From Bacteroidota bacterium (lineage in GTDB: Bacteria > Bacteroidota > Bacteroidia > Chitinophagales > Chitinophagaceae), in contig JAEWJK010000013.1 in the NCBI GenBank assembly GCA_023386555.1, positions 1 to 64,000 of the forward strand: a stretch of DNA of 64,000 nucleotides. Reading direction: 5' to 3'. The translations under genes were made by a program, and so were the position numbers. The notes below the pieces were generated by a model. The model saw only the letters and a program-made list of their open reading frames with translations, was not told the origin of the DNA and ran no database searches. Shown piece after piece: positions 1 to 8,545 of the stretch (the stretch's first letter is position 1; each line of letters opens with the position of its first letter).

Positions 1-1
1 G

Positions 2-397
2 TACAGCCGCCAGTATAAAAATATACACTTCAAACCTGCGGTTCCGGTAAAAGATATTATTAAATACACTTCCTCGGCAGATGTGGGGTTATTCTTTATT
101 CCCGGATATGATATTTCTTTAAGTTATCAATATTGCCTGCCTAATAAGTTCTTTGAGTATGCTATTGCGGGGCTTCATATTTGTGTTTCCGATAACTTTG
201 AATTATTGTCTAAAATAGTTAAAGAAGATAATCTTGGAACAGTGATTTCCGCTGAAGGGGAGAGCTTATTTAAGTGGATTAATAGCATTGAATCAAGAGA
301 AGAAGTAGTGCCAGATCAAAAATCTTATTCTAAAAGAATTAATTATGGTTGGCAAAATGAAGAAATAAAATTCATCGATATTTACTCAATTGTGTAA
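2..397 (+). CDS. GT4-like glycosyltransferase, C-terminal part (cut by window edge)
   Basis: The reading frame is open from the first bases of the window, so this is the C-terminal end of a longer gene; the ATG at 83 lies inside the domain and is not the true start. It carries the sugar-nucleotide-binding region seen in the two later glycosyltransferases at 1894 and 3134: a (S)ADxGLFFI stretch, then SLSYxYxLPNKFFEY and a GWQNE tail. In this GT-B family such a C-terminal half binds the nucleotide sugar donor. It probably adds one residue to the repeat unit built by this locus. The acceptor and donor cannot be told. Paralogy to the two neighbours is directly visible at both protein and DNA level. 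Confidence 0.85.
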   Translation, partial: YSRQYKNIHFKPAVPVKDIIKYTSSADVGLFFIPGYDISLSYQYCLPNKFFEYAIAGLHICVSDNFELLSKIVKEDNLGTVISAEGESLFKWINSIESREEVVPDQKSYSKRINYGWQNEEIKFIDIYSIV

Positions 398-502
398 TGT
401 ATTAAGAAAATGAGCCTCTAAAAAGAGCCAATTAAGTGGATTAGAGTTATGTTACTCTGTCTTTTTGAATTTCCCAATTTTTTATTAAAACAAATATGAA
501 AA

Positions 503-1120
503 GTGATTGTAATCATTGATTATGGAGCAGGAAACATAGGTTCTATCATTAATATGTTGAAGAAGTTAGGCACCGAAGTTTCGGCTTCGAATGATGCCGA
601 GGTCATCAATAAAGCAGATAAGCTGCTTTTGCCCGGTGTGGGGTCTTTCGATTCCGGAATAAGCAAGTTGCAACAGTCAGGTGTTATTGAAGTATTGAAT
701 AAAAAAGTTTTGGCAGATAAAACTCCTATATTGGGCATTTGTCTTGGGGTTCAACTTATGACAAAAGGGAGCGAGGAAGGTGTATTGCCAGGGCTAGGCT
801 GGTTTGATGCAACCACGGTGAAGTTTAAGTTAACTGATGCATCAGCCAGGTTAAAAATACCGCATATGGGGTGGACAGACACCGTTATAAAAAAGCCCAG
901 CAGATTATTTAATATGGATGATGAAGAGTACCGCTATTACTATGTTCACTCTTATCATTTATTGCCCAACAATGCAACAGATATTTTAACTACAGCTGTG
1001 TATGGGTATGAATTCGTTTCGGGTCTGGAAAGAGAAAATATTATGGGTGTTCAGTTTCACCCTGAAAAAAGCCACAAATTCGGGATGCGCCTATTTAAAA
1101 ATTTTATAGAGAACTTCTGA
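503..1120 (+). CDS. hisH: HisH-like glutamine amidotransferase of a sugar amidination module
   Basis: A class I glutamine amidotransferase of 205 residues, the usual HisH length. The nucleophile Cys80 lies in GICLGVQLM, and His186 and Glu188 lie in GVQFHPEKS, so the catalytic triad is complete. It should release ammonia from glutamine and pass it to the HisF-like partner, whose ATG overlaps this stop by one base (TGATG). The start is GTG at 503; the ATG at 496 is out of frame. No other histidine gene is nearby and a WbpG-like amidotransferase lies downstream, so it more likely belongs to the HisH2/HisF2/WbpG type of acetamidino sugar synthesis known from Pseudomonas O-antigen than to histidine synthesis. 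The symbol reflects the family only. Confidence 0.88.
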   Translation: MIVIIDYGAGNIGSIINMLKKLGTEVSASNDAEVINKADKLLLPGVGSFDSGISKLQQSGVIEVLNKKVLADKTPILGICLGVQLMTKGSEEGVLPGLGWFDATTVKFKLTDASARLKIPHMGWTDTVIKKPSRLFNMDDEEYRYYYVHSYHLLPNNATDILTTAVYGYEFVSGLERENIMGVQFHPEKSHKFGMRLFKNFIENF

Positions 1121-1884
1121 TGCGAAGAATACGAGTGATACCGGTGTTATTACTGAAAGGACAGGGATTGTATAAAACGGTTAAGTTTAAGGAGCCGAAA
1201 TATGTGGGCGATCCTATTAATGCGGTTAAGATATTTAATGATAAGGAAGTGGATGAACTTTGTTTTCTGGATATCACTGCCACTGGCGAGAACCGTGAAC
1301 CTAATTATAAGGTTATCTCGGAAATTGCCAGTGAATGTTTCATGCCGCTTTCTTATGGTGGCGGCATCACCAATATTGAACAGGCGAGTAAACTATTCAG
1401 CATAGGGGTTGAGAAGATCATCATCAGTACTGCTGTGCATACAAACCCGGGATTGGTTACAGAGCTGTCTACCCGGTATGGTGCACAAAGCGTGGTGGTT
1501 TGCCTTGATGTGAAGAAGAGTTTTTTGGGAAAATATGAAGTGTATACACATGCAGGGAAAAAGAACAGCGGTAAAAACCCGGTTCAATTTGCATTAGATA
1601 TGCAAAAGGCAGGAGCCGGTGAGATCATCATCAATTCAATAGACAGGGACGGCACTATGCAGGGCTATGATACCGACCTGCTGCATAAGGTGGCTTCACA
1701 ACTTGAGATTCCGGTGATTGCCTGTGGGGGTGCAGGCAGTGTGGAAGACCTAGGCAAAGCGATTGTCCAGGGCCATGCGAGTGCTGTTGCAGCCGGAAGC
1801 ATGTTTGTGTTTCATGGCAAGCACAGGGCAGTACTGATCAGTTATCCTTCTTCTAAAGATCTGTTACAGTTAAACCGCAATTAA
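1120..1884 (+). CDS. hisF: HisF-like (beta/alpha)8 partner of the amidotransferase
   Basis: A 254-residue HisF-family barrel, full length and co-translated with the HisH-like gene. Most HisF signatures are present, including DITATGENRE near residue 51, SYGGGI near 78, Asp130 in VVCLDVK, SIDRDGTMQGYD near 173 and the phosphate-binding ACGGAGS near 201. However, Asp11, the catalytic residue in true HisF (CLDVKDG), is replaced by Leu in VLLLKGQG. In Thermotoga HisF both Asp11 and Asp130 are needed for the cyclase reaction. The loss argues that this protein channels ammonia to a sugar-modifying partner rather than making imidazole glycerol phosphate. The partner is probably the WbpG-like protein at 4276. 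Confidence 0.87.
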   Translation: MRRIRVIPVLLLKGQGLYKTVKFKEPKYVGDPINAVKIFNDKEVDELCFLDITATGENREPNYKVISEIASECFMPLSYGGGITNIEQASKLFSIGVEKIIISTAVHTNPGLVTELSTRYGAQSVVVCLDVKKSFLGKYEVYTHAGKKNSGKNPVQFALDMQKAGAGEIIINSIDRDGTMQGYDTDLLHKVASQLEIPVIACGGAGSVEDLGKAIVQGHASAVAAGSMFVFHGKHRAVLISYPSSKDLLQLNRN

Positions 1885-1893
1885 GAACACAGC

Positions 1894-3027
1894 TTGAGTA
1901 TCGTTAATCTTCATATTTATCCAAGCGTATATAAGTTTGAAACACGCATCAGCAAGGAGGCCCACAGCATTGTTCAAATGGGCCTGGCTACAGAAGTGAT
2001 CATTGCAGGTATCTGGGCCCCGGGGCTGGCAGAAAAAGAGGCGCAAGCTAATAATATCAATATTGTCAGGATCAAAACATTTGCAGACCGCTTTCGTAAT
2101 AACATCGTAGTAAAAGTGGCGGCAACTATTTTATTTAATGTGTATGCCTTTCTGCGTTTTAAAAAGCAGAAAGTGAATTATATAAATTGTCATAGTCTTT
2201 GGGTGCTTCCGCTTTGTGTAGCCCTGAAGAAGGCTACAGGCGCAAAACTTATATACGATGCGCATGAGTTAGAAACCGAAAGGGAAGGCTTGAGAGGTAT
2301 GCAACAGAAGTTTGCGAAGTACCTTGAGCGAAAGCTAATCGGTCATATTGATAAAATGATCGTTGTAGGACATTTTATAGCGGAATGGTACAAAAATTCT
2401 TATGGGATGCAGCAGGTTTATGTTGTAAGAAACATTCCGTTGAAACAAAACCGTATTCAAGTAAAAACCTGTTTGCTGAAAGATAAGTTTCAAATACCTT
2501 ACAATGATGTGCTATTTATTTACCAGGGTGTTTTATCTGTTGCAAGGGGTATTAACCTGCTGTTAGATGTTTTTGCCAATTCAAGCCCCTCGAAACATAT
2601 TGTTTTTATGGGGTATGGTCCTAGCGAAGGTGTTATAAAGGCATTTGCAAAGCGGCATGCAAATATTCATTTTCAAACTGCCGTTCCGTTATCTGAAATT
2701 ATGTCGTATTCTTCTTCAGCTGATATCGGGATATTCTTTATTGAGAAAAAGCCTTCTTTGAGTTATGAGTATTCTTTGCCTAATAAATTCTTCGAGTATA
2801 TTTATTCAGGGATACCCATGTTGATCAGTAATTTCCCAGAAATGAAGCAACTGATAGATGAATTTAATTGTGGGTGGCAGGTGAATTCCTCAGCAACATC
2901 CCTTGCAGAATTTATAAACACTGTTTCTGCAGAGATGATCAAAGACAAAACCCCAGATATTGAGCGGTTCAGCAACGCATTACACTGGGAGAAAGAAGCT
3001 GAACAGTTTAGGGAAATTTATGTTTAA
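1894..3027 (+). CDS. GT4-family glycosyltransferase
   Basis: A 377-residue GT-B fold glycosyltransferase. The N-terminal half has KFETRISKEAHSIVQMG and LIYDAHELETEREG, and the C-terminal half has the donor-binding SLSYEYSLPNKFFEY. It probably adds a sugar to the lipid-linked repeat unit at the cytoplasmic membrane face. TTG at 1894 is taken as start because the conserved N-terminal strand begins right there and no ATG is close. It lies 9 bases after the HisF-like gene and shares its architecture with the partial gene at the left edge and the next gene, so the three look like a local duplication series. Donor and acceptor cannot be predicted. Confidence 0.88.
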   Translation: MSIVNLHIYPSVYKFETRISKEAHSIVQMGLATEVIIAGIWAPGLAEKEAQANNINIVRIKTFADRFRNNIVVKVAATILFNVYAFLRFKKQKVNYINCHSLWVLPLCVALKKATGAKLIYDAHELETEREGLRGMQQKFAKYLERKLIGHIDKMIVVGHFIAEWYKNSYGMQQVYVVRNIPLKQNRIQVKTCLLKDKFQIPYNDVLFIYQGVLSVARGINLLLDVFANSSPSKHIVFMGYGPSEGVIKAFAKRHANIHFQTAVPLSEIMSYSSSADIGIFFIEKKPSLSYEYSLPNKFFEYIYSGIPMLISNFPEMKQLIDEFNCGWQVNSSATSLAEFINTVSAEMIKDKTPDIERFSNALHWEKEAEQFREIYV

Positions 3028-3133
3028 GTCTGGTAACTTAAATTAAAGTCGGTACCATCCATATAAGATAGGAAAGCTTTAGGGCACGTAAGATTGTATT
3101 GGTGCATCATTATGAGGCGTTATAATCAGATTA

Positions 3134-4276
3134 GTGGGAAACAGACTGAGTGTACATTTTTATAATAGTCCTATTTTATATGAAACAAGGATTGTTAAAC
3201 AGGCAAAGCGACTGCTTGAACTAGGAATAACGGAAGAGGTGATTATTTTTGGAACAAAAGACGGTGCGTTGCCAACGGAAGAGTATCTAACGGATAGTAT
3301 ACTTATCCGAAGATTTAGGGTGCCGTTTATCATTAAGCACTACGTTACTGACCTTATTCGTTTATTCGTTTTTAGTATTAAAGGTTACAGGGCTGCGATA
3401 AGGCTTCCCATACAGTATATTACGGTTCATAGTGTGTGGTTATTGCCACTCGGCAGTTTGTTGAAAAGGAAGAAAAAATGCATCCTGGTTTATGATGCCC
3501 AGGAACTGGAAACTGAAAAAGCCGGATTCAGCTCACTTGTGAAATGGTTAACCCGAATAATTGAACGCCGGTTTATTGTACATGTTGATTCTGCATTAAC
3601 CACCACAGAAAGCATTCAAGACTGGTATTGCAGGAAATATAAAAACAAACCTGTTTACCTGTTACGAAATATTCCGGAGGATATAAATGAATCAACAGAA
3701 AAGTCTTCTTACTTCCGCGACCATTTTTTCATTCCCCCGTCCTCCTTGGTTTTTGTTTATCATGGAATGATAAGCCGGGGAAGAGGTGTTGAATTATTGA
3801 TCAGCTGTTTTCAAAAACTAGGTAGTGGTTATCATTTAATATTGATGGGGTATGGACCATTGAAGTCAAATGCGGTGGCGGCAAGCATTGCTCATGATAA
3901 TATACATTTTCATGAGCCGGTGCCAGTAAACGAATTGCAAACATACCTGTCAGGAGGGGATGCGGGGATATTTCCCCTTGAGCATGTTAGTTTAAGTTAT
4001 TACCTGTGTTTACCTAATAAAATATTTGAGTTCCTGTTTGCAGGACTTCCTGTTATTACAAGCGATTTTCCAGAGATATCGAAGGTTATACACCAAACCA
4101 GGAGTGGTTGGTTATTAAAGCCTAAGGAAGAAGCGTTACACCACTTGCTCAAGGGACTTACTGCAACTGATCTGCAAAAAAGAAAACCGGTTGTGAGCGA
4201 TTTATCCAGGAAGTATAACTGGAAACAGGAATCCATTTGCCTTTACGATGCTTTTAAAAAGAAAATGAAAGATTGA
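3134..4276 (+). CDS. GT4-family glycosyltransferase
   Basis: A 380-residue paralogue of the preceding gene, with YETRIVKQAKRLLELG at the N-terminus, LVYDAQELETEKAGF in the middle and SLSYYLCLPNKIFEF in the donor-binding half. It starts at GTG 3134, which places the first conserved strand at residue 5. A 106-base gap separates it from the previous gene, the loosest junction in this part of the locus; no clear terminator or promoter is seen there. Its stop overlaps the ATG of the WbpG-like gene by one base (TGATG), so the two are translationally coupled. It probably transfers a residue of the same glycan. Specificity is unknown. Confidence 0.88.
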   Translation: MGNRLSVHFYNSPILYETRIVKQAKRLLELGITEEVIIFGTKDGALPTEEYLTDSILIRRFRVPFIIKHYVTDLIRLFVFSIKGYRAAIRLPIQYITVHSVWLLPLGSLLKRKKKCILVYDAQELETEKAGFSSLVKWLTRIIERRFIVHVDSALTTTESIQDWYCRKYKNKPVYLLRNIPEDINESTEKSSYFRDHFFIPPSSLVFVYHGMISRGRGVELLISCFQKLGSGYHLILMGYGPLKSNAVAASIAHDNIHFHEPVPVNELQTYLSGGDAGIFPLEHVSLSYYLCLPNKIFEFLFAGLPVITSDFPEISKVIHQTRSGWLLKPKEEALHHLLKGLTATDLQKRKPVVSDLSRKYNWKQESICLYDAFKKKMKD

Positions 4277-5394
4277 TGTATAAGATCTGTACCCGATGTA
4301 TCATGGATACAACAGACCCGGATATTTATTTTGACGAGCAAGGTGTTTGTAATCATTGCTATCGTTACGATACCCTGTTAGCAGACAGGACATTTAGTGG
4401 TGAGAAGGCAAAGACCAGGTTAGCTGAAGTTGTTGGATTAATCAAAGATTCCGGTAAAGGAAAGGAGTATGACTGTATTATCGGGGTTAGCGGAGGTGTT
4501 GACAGCACTTATGTTGCTTATTTAGTGAAACAGCTGGGATTAAGACCTCTTGCTGTCCATTTTGACAATGGCTGGAACAGTGAACTGGCCGTGAGTAATA
4601 TAGAGAAAGTGCTGAAAGTGCTCGACATAGACCTCTATACCTATGTTATAGATTGGGAAGAGTTTAAACAGCTACAATTATCTTTTTTGAAGGCTTCGAC
4701 ACCTGATGGCGAAGTTCCGACAGATCACGCCATTAGTGCTTTGCTTTTTGAAATTGCAGCAAAGCATGATATTAAGTATATTATCAGTGGAATGAATTTC
4801 GCCACCGAATCGATGGCAGTGAGTGCCTGGGCCTACGGGCATTCTGATTGGAAATACATTAAGGCAGTGCACAAAAATTTCAGCAATCAAACACTAAAGA
4901 ATTATCCTCATTTTTCACTGGCGAAACTGTTTTATTATACGTTTATCAAAAAGATAAAAGTTGCTGCCATACTTAACTATGTAGAGTATAATAAGCAGGA
5001 AGCAATGGATGTGCTGCAACAACAATTGGGATGGGTATATTATGGCGGAAAACATTACGAATCAGTATATACACGATTTTACCAGTCTTATATTTTACCG
5101 GTAAAATTTAATATAGATAAAAGGAGGGGGCATTTATCGGACCTTATCCGATCAGGACAGGTAACGAGAGATGAGGCATTGGAAGAAATGAGTAAACCAA
5201 CTGCTGACCCAAAAATGATTGATGAGGACAGGAGTTTTGCAATAAAGAAACTTGAGTTATCAGATGCAGCATTTGAAAGCATTATGCAAGCGCCAAAAAA
5301 GAACTTTACTGATTACCCGAATAACTATGGTTTAGTAAGCAAAGTAAAAAAGGTTATCAATTGGATGCGTCGGAAAAATCTTTATACAAAATAA
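4276..5394 (+). CDS. wbpG: N-acetyl sugar amidotransferase, WbpG/PseA-like
   Basis: A 372-residue member of the N-acetyl sugar amidotransferase family. Cysteines 5, 8, 25 and 28 (CTRC and CNHC) form a probable zinc site. The PP-loop ATP pyrophosphatase motif SGGVDS begins near residue 72. Family members use ATP to activate an N-acetyl group on a nucleotide sugar and ammonia to turn it into an acetamidino group. With the HisH-like and HisF-like genes it forms the three-protein set known for acetamidino sugars in Pseudomonas and Legionella surface glycans. ATG at 4276 is preferred over TTG at 4273 because it gives the usual MYKICTRC start and a one-base overlap with the preceding stop. Confidence 0.9.
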   Translation: MYKICTRCIMDTTDPDIYFDEQGVCNHCYRYDTLLADRTFSGEKAKTRLAEVVGLIKDSGKGKEYDCIIGVSGGVDSTYVAYLVKQLGLRPLAVHFDNGWNSELAVSNIEKVLKVLDIDLYTYVIDWEEFKQLQLSFLKASTPDGEVPTDHAISALLFEIAAKHDIKYIISGMNFATESMAVSAWAYGHSDWKYIKAVHKNFSNQTLKNYPHFSLAKLFYYTFIKKIKVAAILNYVEYNKQEAMDVLQQQLGWVYYGGKHYESVYTRFYQSYILPVKFNIDKRRGHLSDLIRSGQVTRDEALEEMSKPTADPKMIDEDRSFAIKKLELSDAAFESIMQAPKKNFTDYPNNYGLVSKVKKVINWMRRKNLYTK

Positions 5395-6627
5395 ATGCGG
5401 ATCTGGCTTATATCTAAGTATGCATCTTCGTCTTTGTATGGATATCCTACCAGGCAGTTCTTTTTTGCGAAGACCTTTGCAGAGCAGTTTGACTGTGACG
5501 TTACACTTATCAGTTCGCGATCATTGGGCTTTACCACCTCTCCCGATTTTGGATGGAAGAATAGTCATAGATACCGTGATGGTAATTTAAAGGGTGTGGT
5601 ACTTAACGGCCCTAAAATCAAAGGAGGGATGAACCTGCTGCGTATGTATAGCTGGATGGTATTTGAATTACGGCTGTTGATCTGGGCATATAAAAACCGA
5701 AAGCAAAAACCAGATGTGATAATTGTTTCATCATTATCGCTGTTTACATTTCTTACCGGTAGTTATTTGAAGCAAAAATTCAAATGCAAATTTGTTACAG
5801 AGGTGCGGGATATATGGCCCCTTACCGTTCAGCAAATGTTAGGTTTGAAGAGATCTCATTTTGCCGTCGGAGTTATGTCGTTTGTGGAAAAAAAAGGCTA
5901 TAAAAGTGCGGATTTGATTGTTGGGACAATGGCAAATCTAAAGGCACATGTGGCAAATGTTGCTCCAAAGGCAACGATGAAGGTTCGATATATTCCCACT
6001 GGCTTTTATACTGAATACTTTAATTCTTTAAAAGATGAGACCTCTTTTGAAGAATACTTCAATAGAGTTAATCCTAATTGTTATTTCACGGTTGCTTATG
6101 TAGGTACAATTGGTGTTGTTAATAAGGTTGATGAAATATTAAATGCAGCCACTTTATTAAAGGATGAAAATATTATATTCATAATATTAGGAAATGGCCC
6201 TGAAAAGGAAAGGCTCATGCAGTATGCGTCAGAAATGACTTTGAATAAAGTTTATTTTCATGAAGCTATTCCCAGGGGACAAGTACAAGCTTTTTTGAGA
6301 CATTGTGATTTGAACCTTAATCCATGGGCCGATAACCCTGTCTACCAATTTGGTGTGTCACCCAATAAATGGATAGATTATATGTATAGTGAAAAACCGA
6401 TTATCGTAAGCCTCAACGGGTACAGAAATATTATTAATGAAGCTGGATGTGGTATATTTATCAAAGCTGCAGACACGGTTGCACTTGCCAATTCAATTTT
6501 GCAGTTTAAAAACATGCCGGTAAACGAACGATTGGAAATGGGGAAAAGAGGTAGAGAGTATTTGCTGAAAAATCTTACTTATGAGATCTTAGCTCGGAAG
6601 TATCTGCAGTATATTAGTGAAGCTTGA
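5395..6627 (+). CDS. GT4-family glycosyltransferase, WbuB-like
   Basis: A 410-residue GT-B glycosyltransferase starting at the base after the preceding stop. It has the WbuB-type N-terminus (MRIWLISKYASS), an EVRDIWPLT stretch near residue 136, AYVGTIGVVNKVDEIL at the start of the donor-binding domain, and GVSPNKWIDYMYSEKPI in the donor-binding region. WbuB proteins are often described as fucosamine or related amino-sugar transferases that add the second residue onto a lipid-linked amino sugar. That would fit a repeat unit starting from a diacetamido-trideoxyhexose, as suggested by the genes just downstream. The exact sugar is inference. Confidence 0.87.
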   Translation: MRIWLISKYASSSLYGYPTRQFFFAKTFAEQFDCDVTLISSRSLGFTTSPDFGWKNSHRYRDGNLKGVVLNGPKIKGGMNLLRMYSWMVFELRLLIWAYKNRKQKPDVIIVSSLSLFTFLTGSYLKQKFKCKFVTEVRDIWPLTVQQMLGLKRSHFAVGVMSFVEKKGYKSADLIVGTMANLKAHVANVAPKATMKVRYIPTGFYTEYFNSLKDETSFEEYFNRVNPNCYFTVAYVGTIGVVNKVDEILNAATLLKDENIIFIILGNGPEKERLMQYASEMTLNKVYFHEAIPRGQVQAFLRHCDLNLNPWADNPVYQFGVSPNKWIDYMYSEKPIIVSLNGYRNIINEAGCGIFIKAADTVALANSILQFKNMPVNERLEMGKRGREYLLKNLTYEILARKYLQYISEA

Positions 6628-6689
6628 CAAGTCTTTTTCGATTCTATTAGAACCGGATTCTATAAAAATTTTAGAGAAGAGAATCTTCA

Positions 6690-7322
6690 ATGCAGCAAGC
6701 GATCTTAATAGGTTATGGGGGTCATGGTTTTGTAGCAGCCGATATTTTGAAATTAGCTGGTTACGAACTAATCGGATATTGTGACCATGCAGAAAAAGAA
6801 TTCAATCCATTCAAACTGGACTACCTGGGAAAAGAGCAGGATTATTTTTCATCTTCAACTCAAGAATCAACTGCAGCTTTTGTGGCAATTGGAGATCATC
6901 GTTTACGGCAGCATGTTTACGAGTTTTTACAATCGAGGAAAGTTTCTATTATTAATGCCATTCATCCCAAAGCCACAGTAGCTGGTTTCGTCAATATGGG
7001 TAAAGGTATTTTTATTGCTGCGAATGTGGCTATTAATCCTGCCTGTACCATTGGTGATGGTGTAATCTGTAATACCTCTTCTTCCATTGATCATGAATGC
7101 AGTATTGGCAACTTTACACATATATGCCCGGGAACCGTTTTGTGTGGTAATGTTAGAATAGGTAATAACAGTTTTATTGGTGCAGGTTCAGTGATAAAGC
7201 CAGGGATAAAAATTGGCGATAATGTTATTATCGGTGCGGGTTCCGTAGTAGTGAGCGATCTAATATCGCCTGGTGTGTACTTTGGTAATCCAGCCATTTT
7301 AAAGATCAAAGACGAATCATGA
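6690..7322 (+). CDS. NeuD/PglD-family sugar O- or N-acetyltransferase
   Basis: A 210-residue acyltransferase with a Rossmann-like N-terminal part (ILIGYGGHG, residues 5-13) and a left-handed beta-helix of hexapeptide repeats from about residue 95 on. His135-Glu136 in SSIDHECSIG lies where PglD has its catalytic His-Glu pair. PglD acetylates the C4 amine of UDP-4-amino-sugar to give UDP-N,N'-diacetylbacillosamine. The 4,6-dehydratase and aminotransferase that would make the substrate follow directly, and the stop overlaps the dehydratase start by four bases (ATGA). The same family also serves sialic-acid-like sugars, but no NeuB/LegI synthase is in the window. Confidence 0.88.
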   Translation: MQQAILIGYGGHGFVAADILKLAGYELIGYCDHAEKEFNPFKLDYLGKEQDYFSSSTQESTAAFVAIGDHRLRQHVYEFLQSRKVSIINAIHPKATVAGFVNMGKGIFIAANVAINPACTIGDGVICNTSSSIDHECSIGNFTHICPGTVLCGNVRIGNNSFIGAGSVIKPGIKIGDNVIIGAGSVVVSDLISPGVYFGNPAILKIKDES

Positions 7323-8530
7323 TTCAATTAAATATCAGCCAGTTTATAAAAGAACAGATTACTAAAAGAGAAAAAAGCTTTTTTAGCCAGGATATATCTA
7401 ACAATAATGATAACCTTCTTAAAGAGATTGAACATAAAAATGTTTTAGTAATCGGTGGAGGTGGCACCATCGGCTCCAGTTATATCAAATCTATCTTACC
7501 GTTCAGGCCGGCTAAAGTGGTAGTAATAGATACCAACGAGAATGGTTTAACAGAACTGGTGAGAGACATACGCAGTACAAAAGGCCTGTTTGTGCCGGAA
7601 GAGTTTATTACTTATCCTGTGAACCTGGGTGATGCGGTATTCGAAAAGTTGTATGCTTTTCACAAACCATTTGATGTTGTAGCCAATTTCGCAGCTCATA
7701 AACATGTGCGGAGTGAGAAAGATATTTTTTCTGTGGAGGCAATGGTGCAGAATAATGTTTTCTACGCATACCGGCTATTGCAATTAATTGAAAAGGATAT
7801 GCCTTCTCATTTCTTTTGCGTGTCTACCGATAAAGCGGCTAACCCCGTAAACATTATGGGTGCCAGTAAGAAATTGATGGAAAACATTGTGATGGAGTAT
7901 GCAGATGTGCTACCCTGTACCACGGCAAGATTTGCCAATGTTGCTTTTTCTAACGGAAGTCTTTTAGATGGCTTTATTCACCGCTTAATGAAAAGGCAAC
8001 CACTATCTGTTCCTGCAGATGTGAAAAGATACTTTGTTTCTCCCCGGGAGTCAGGTGATATCTGTATGCTGTCGTGCATGCTGGGCCAAACCGGAGATAT
8101 CTTTTTCCCTAAATTAGATGATAGCCAGCTAACAAGTTTTATTGATATTACCGATCGGTTCTTACATGCCAATGGATTTTCCCTGGATCGTTGTTCAAGC
8201 GAACAAGAAGCAAAAGAAAAGGCTGCGTTGTTAGTGCAGGGTAGTAAGTCTTACCCTGTATATGTTTTTGAATCTGATACTACCGGTGAGAAATTATACG
8301 AGGAGTTTTATACAGCTGATGAAACAGTAGACTGGCATTTATTCGAGGCTTTGGGTGTAATAAAGAAAGCAGCCGAAAAGGATAAGAAAGCCAAAGCTGC
8401 TATTGCAGATCTGAAAGACGTATTTAATAGTGATAACAATGAAAAACAAAAGATAGTAGCCGTACTTTCAAAACACCTTTCCACTTTTGAACATATTGAG
8501 AAAAGTAAGGGGTTGGATAGTAAAATGTAA
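7319..8530 (+). CDS. UDP-N-acetylglucosamine 4,6-dehydratase-like SDR protein (LegB/CapD family, soluble)
   Basis: A 403-residue nucleotide-sugar dehydratase of the polysaccharide synthesis (Polysacc_synt_2) family. The NAD-binding GGGGTIG lies near residue 46, and the active-site segment STDKAANPVNIMGASK spans about 169-184, as in CapD/PglF/LegB proteins that use Lys/Met instead of the usual YxxxK. It probably converts UDP-GlcNAc to the 4-keto-6-deoxy sugar. It lacks the membrane segments of PglF or WbpM and so resembles the shorter soluble type. The C-terminal tail from about residue 290 is longer and charged. It lies between the acetyltransferase and the aminotransferase, which supports the pathway assignment. 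Confidence 0.87.
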   Translation: MIQLNISQFIKEQITKREKSFFSQDISNNNDNLLKEIEHKNVLVIGGGGTIGSSYIKSILPFRPAKVVVIDTNENGLTELVRDIRSTKGLFVPEEFITYPVNLGDAVFEKLYAFHKPFDVVANFAAHKHVRSEKDIFSVEAMVQNNVFYAYRLLQLIEKDMPSHFFCVSTDKAANPVNIMGASKKLMENIVMEYADVLPCTTARFANVAFSNGSLLDGFIHRLMKRQPLSVPADVKRYFVSPRESGDICMLSCMLGQTGDIFFPKLDDSQLTSFIDITDRFLHANGFSLDRCSSEQEAKEKAALLVQGSKSYPVYVFESDTTGEKLYEEFYTADETVDWHLFEALGVIKKAAEKDKKAKAAIADLKDVFNSDNNEKQKIVAVLSKHLSTFEHIEKSKGLDSKM

Positions 8531-8545
8531 TCTGAATAAATAATT

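Noticed and set aside
503..1884. Histidine biosynthesis genes hisH and hisF.
   Set aside because: No other his gene is present, catalytic Asp11 of HisF is replaced by Leu, and a WbpG-like sugar amidotransferase follows, so a sugar role is better supported.
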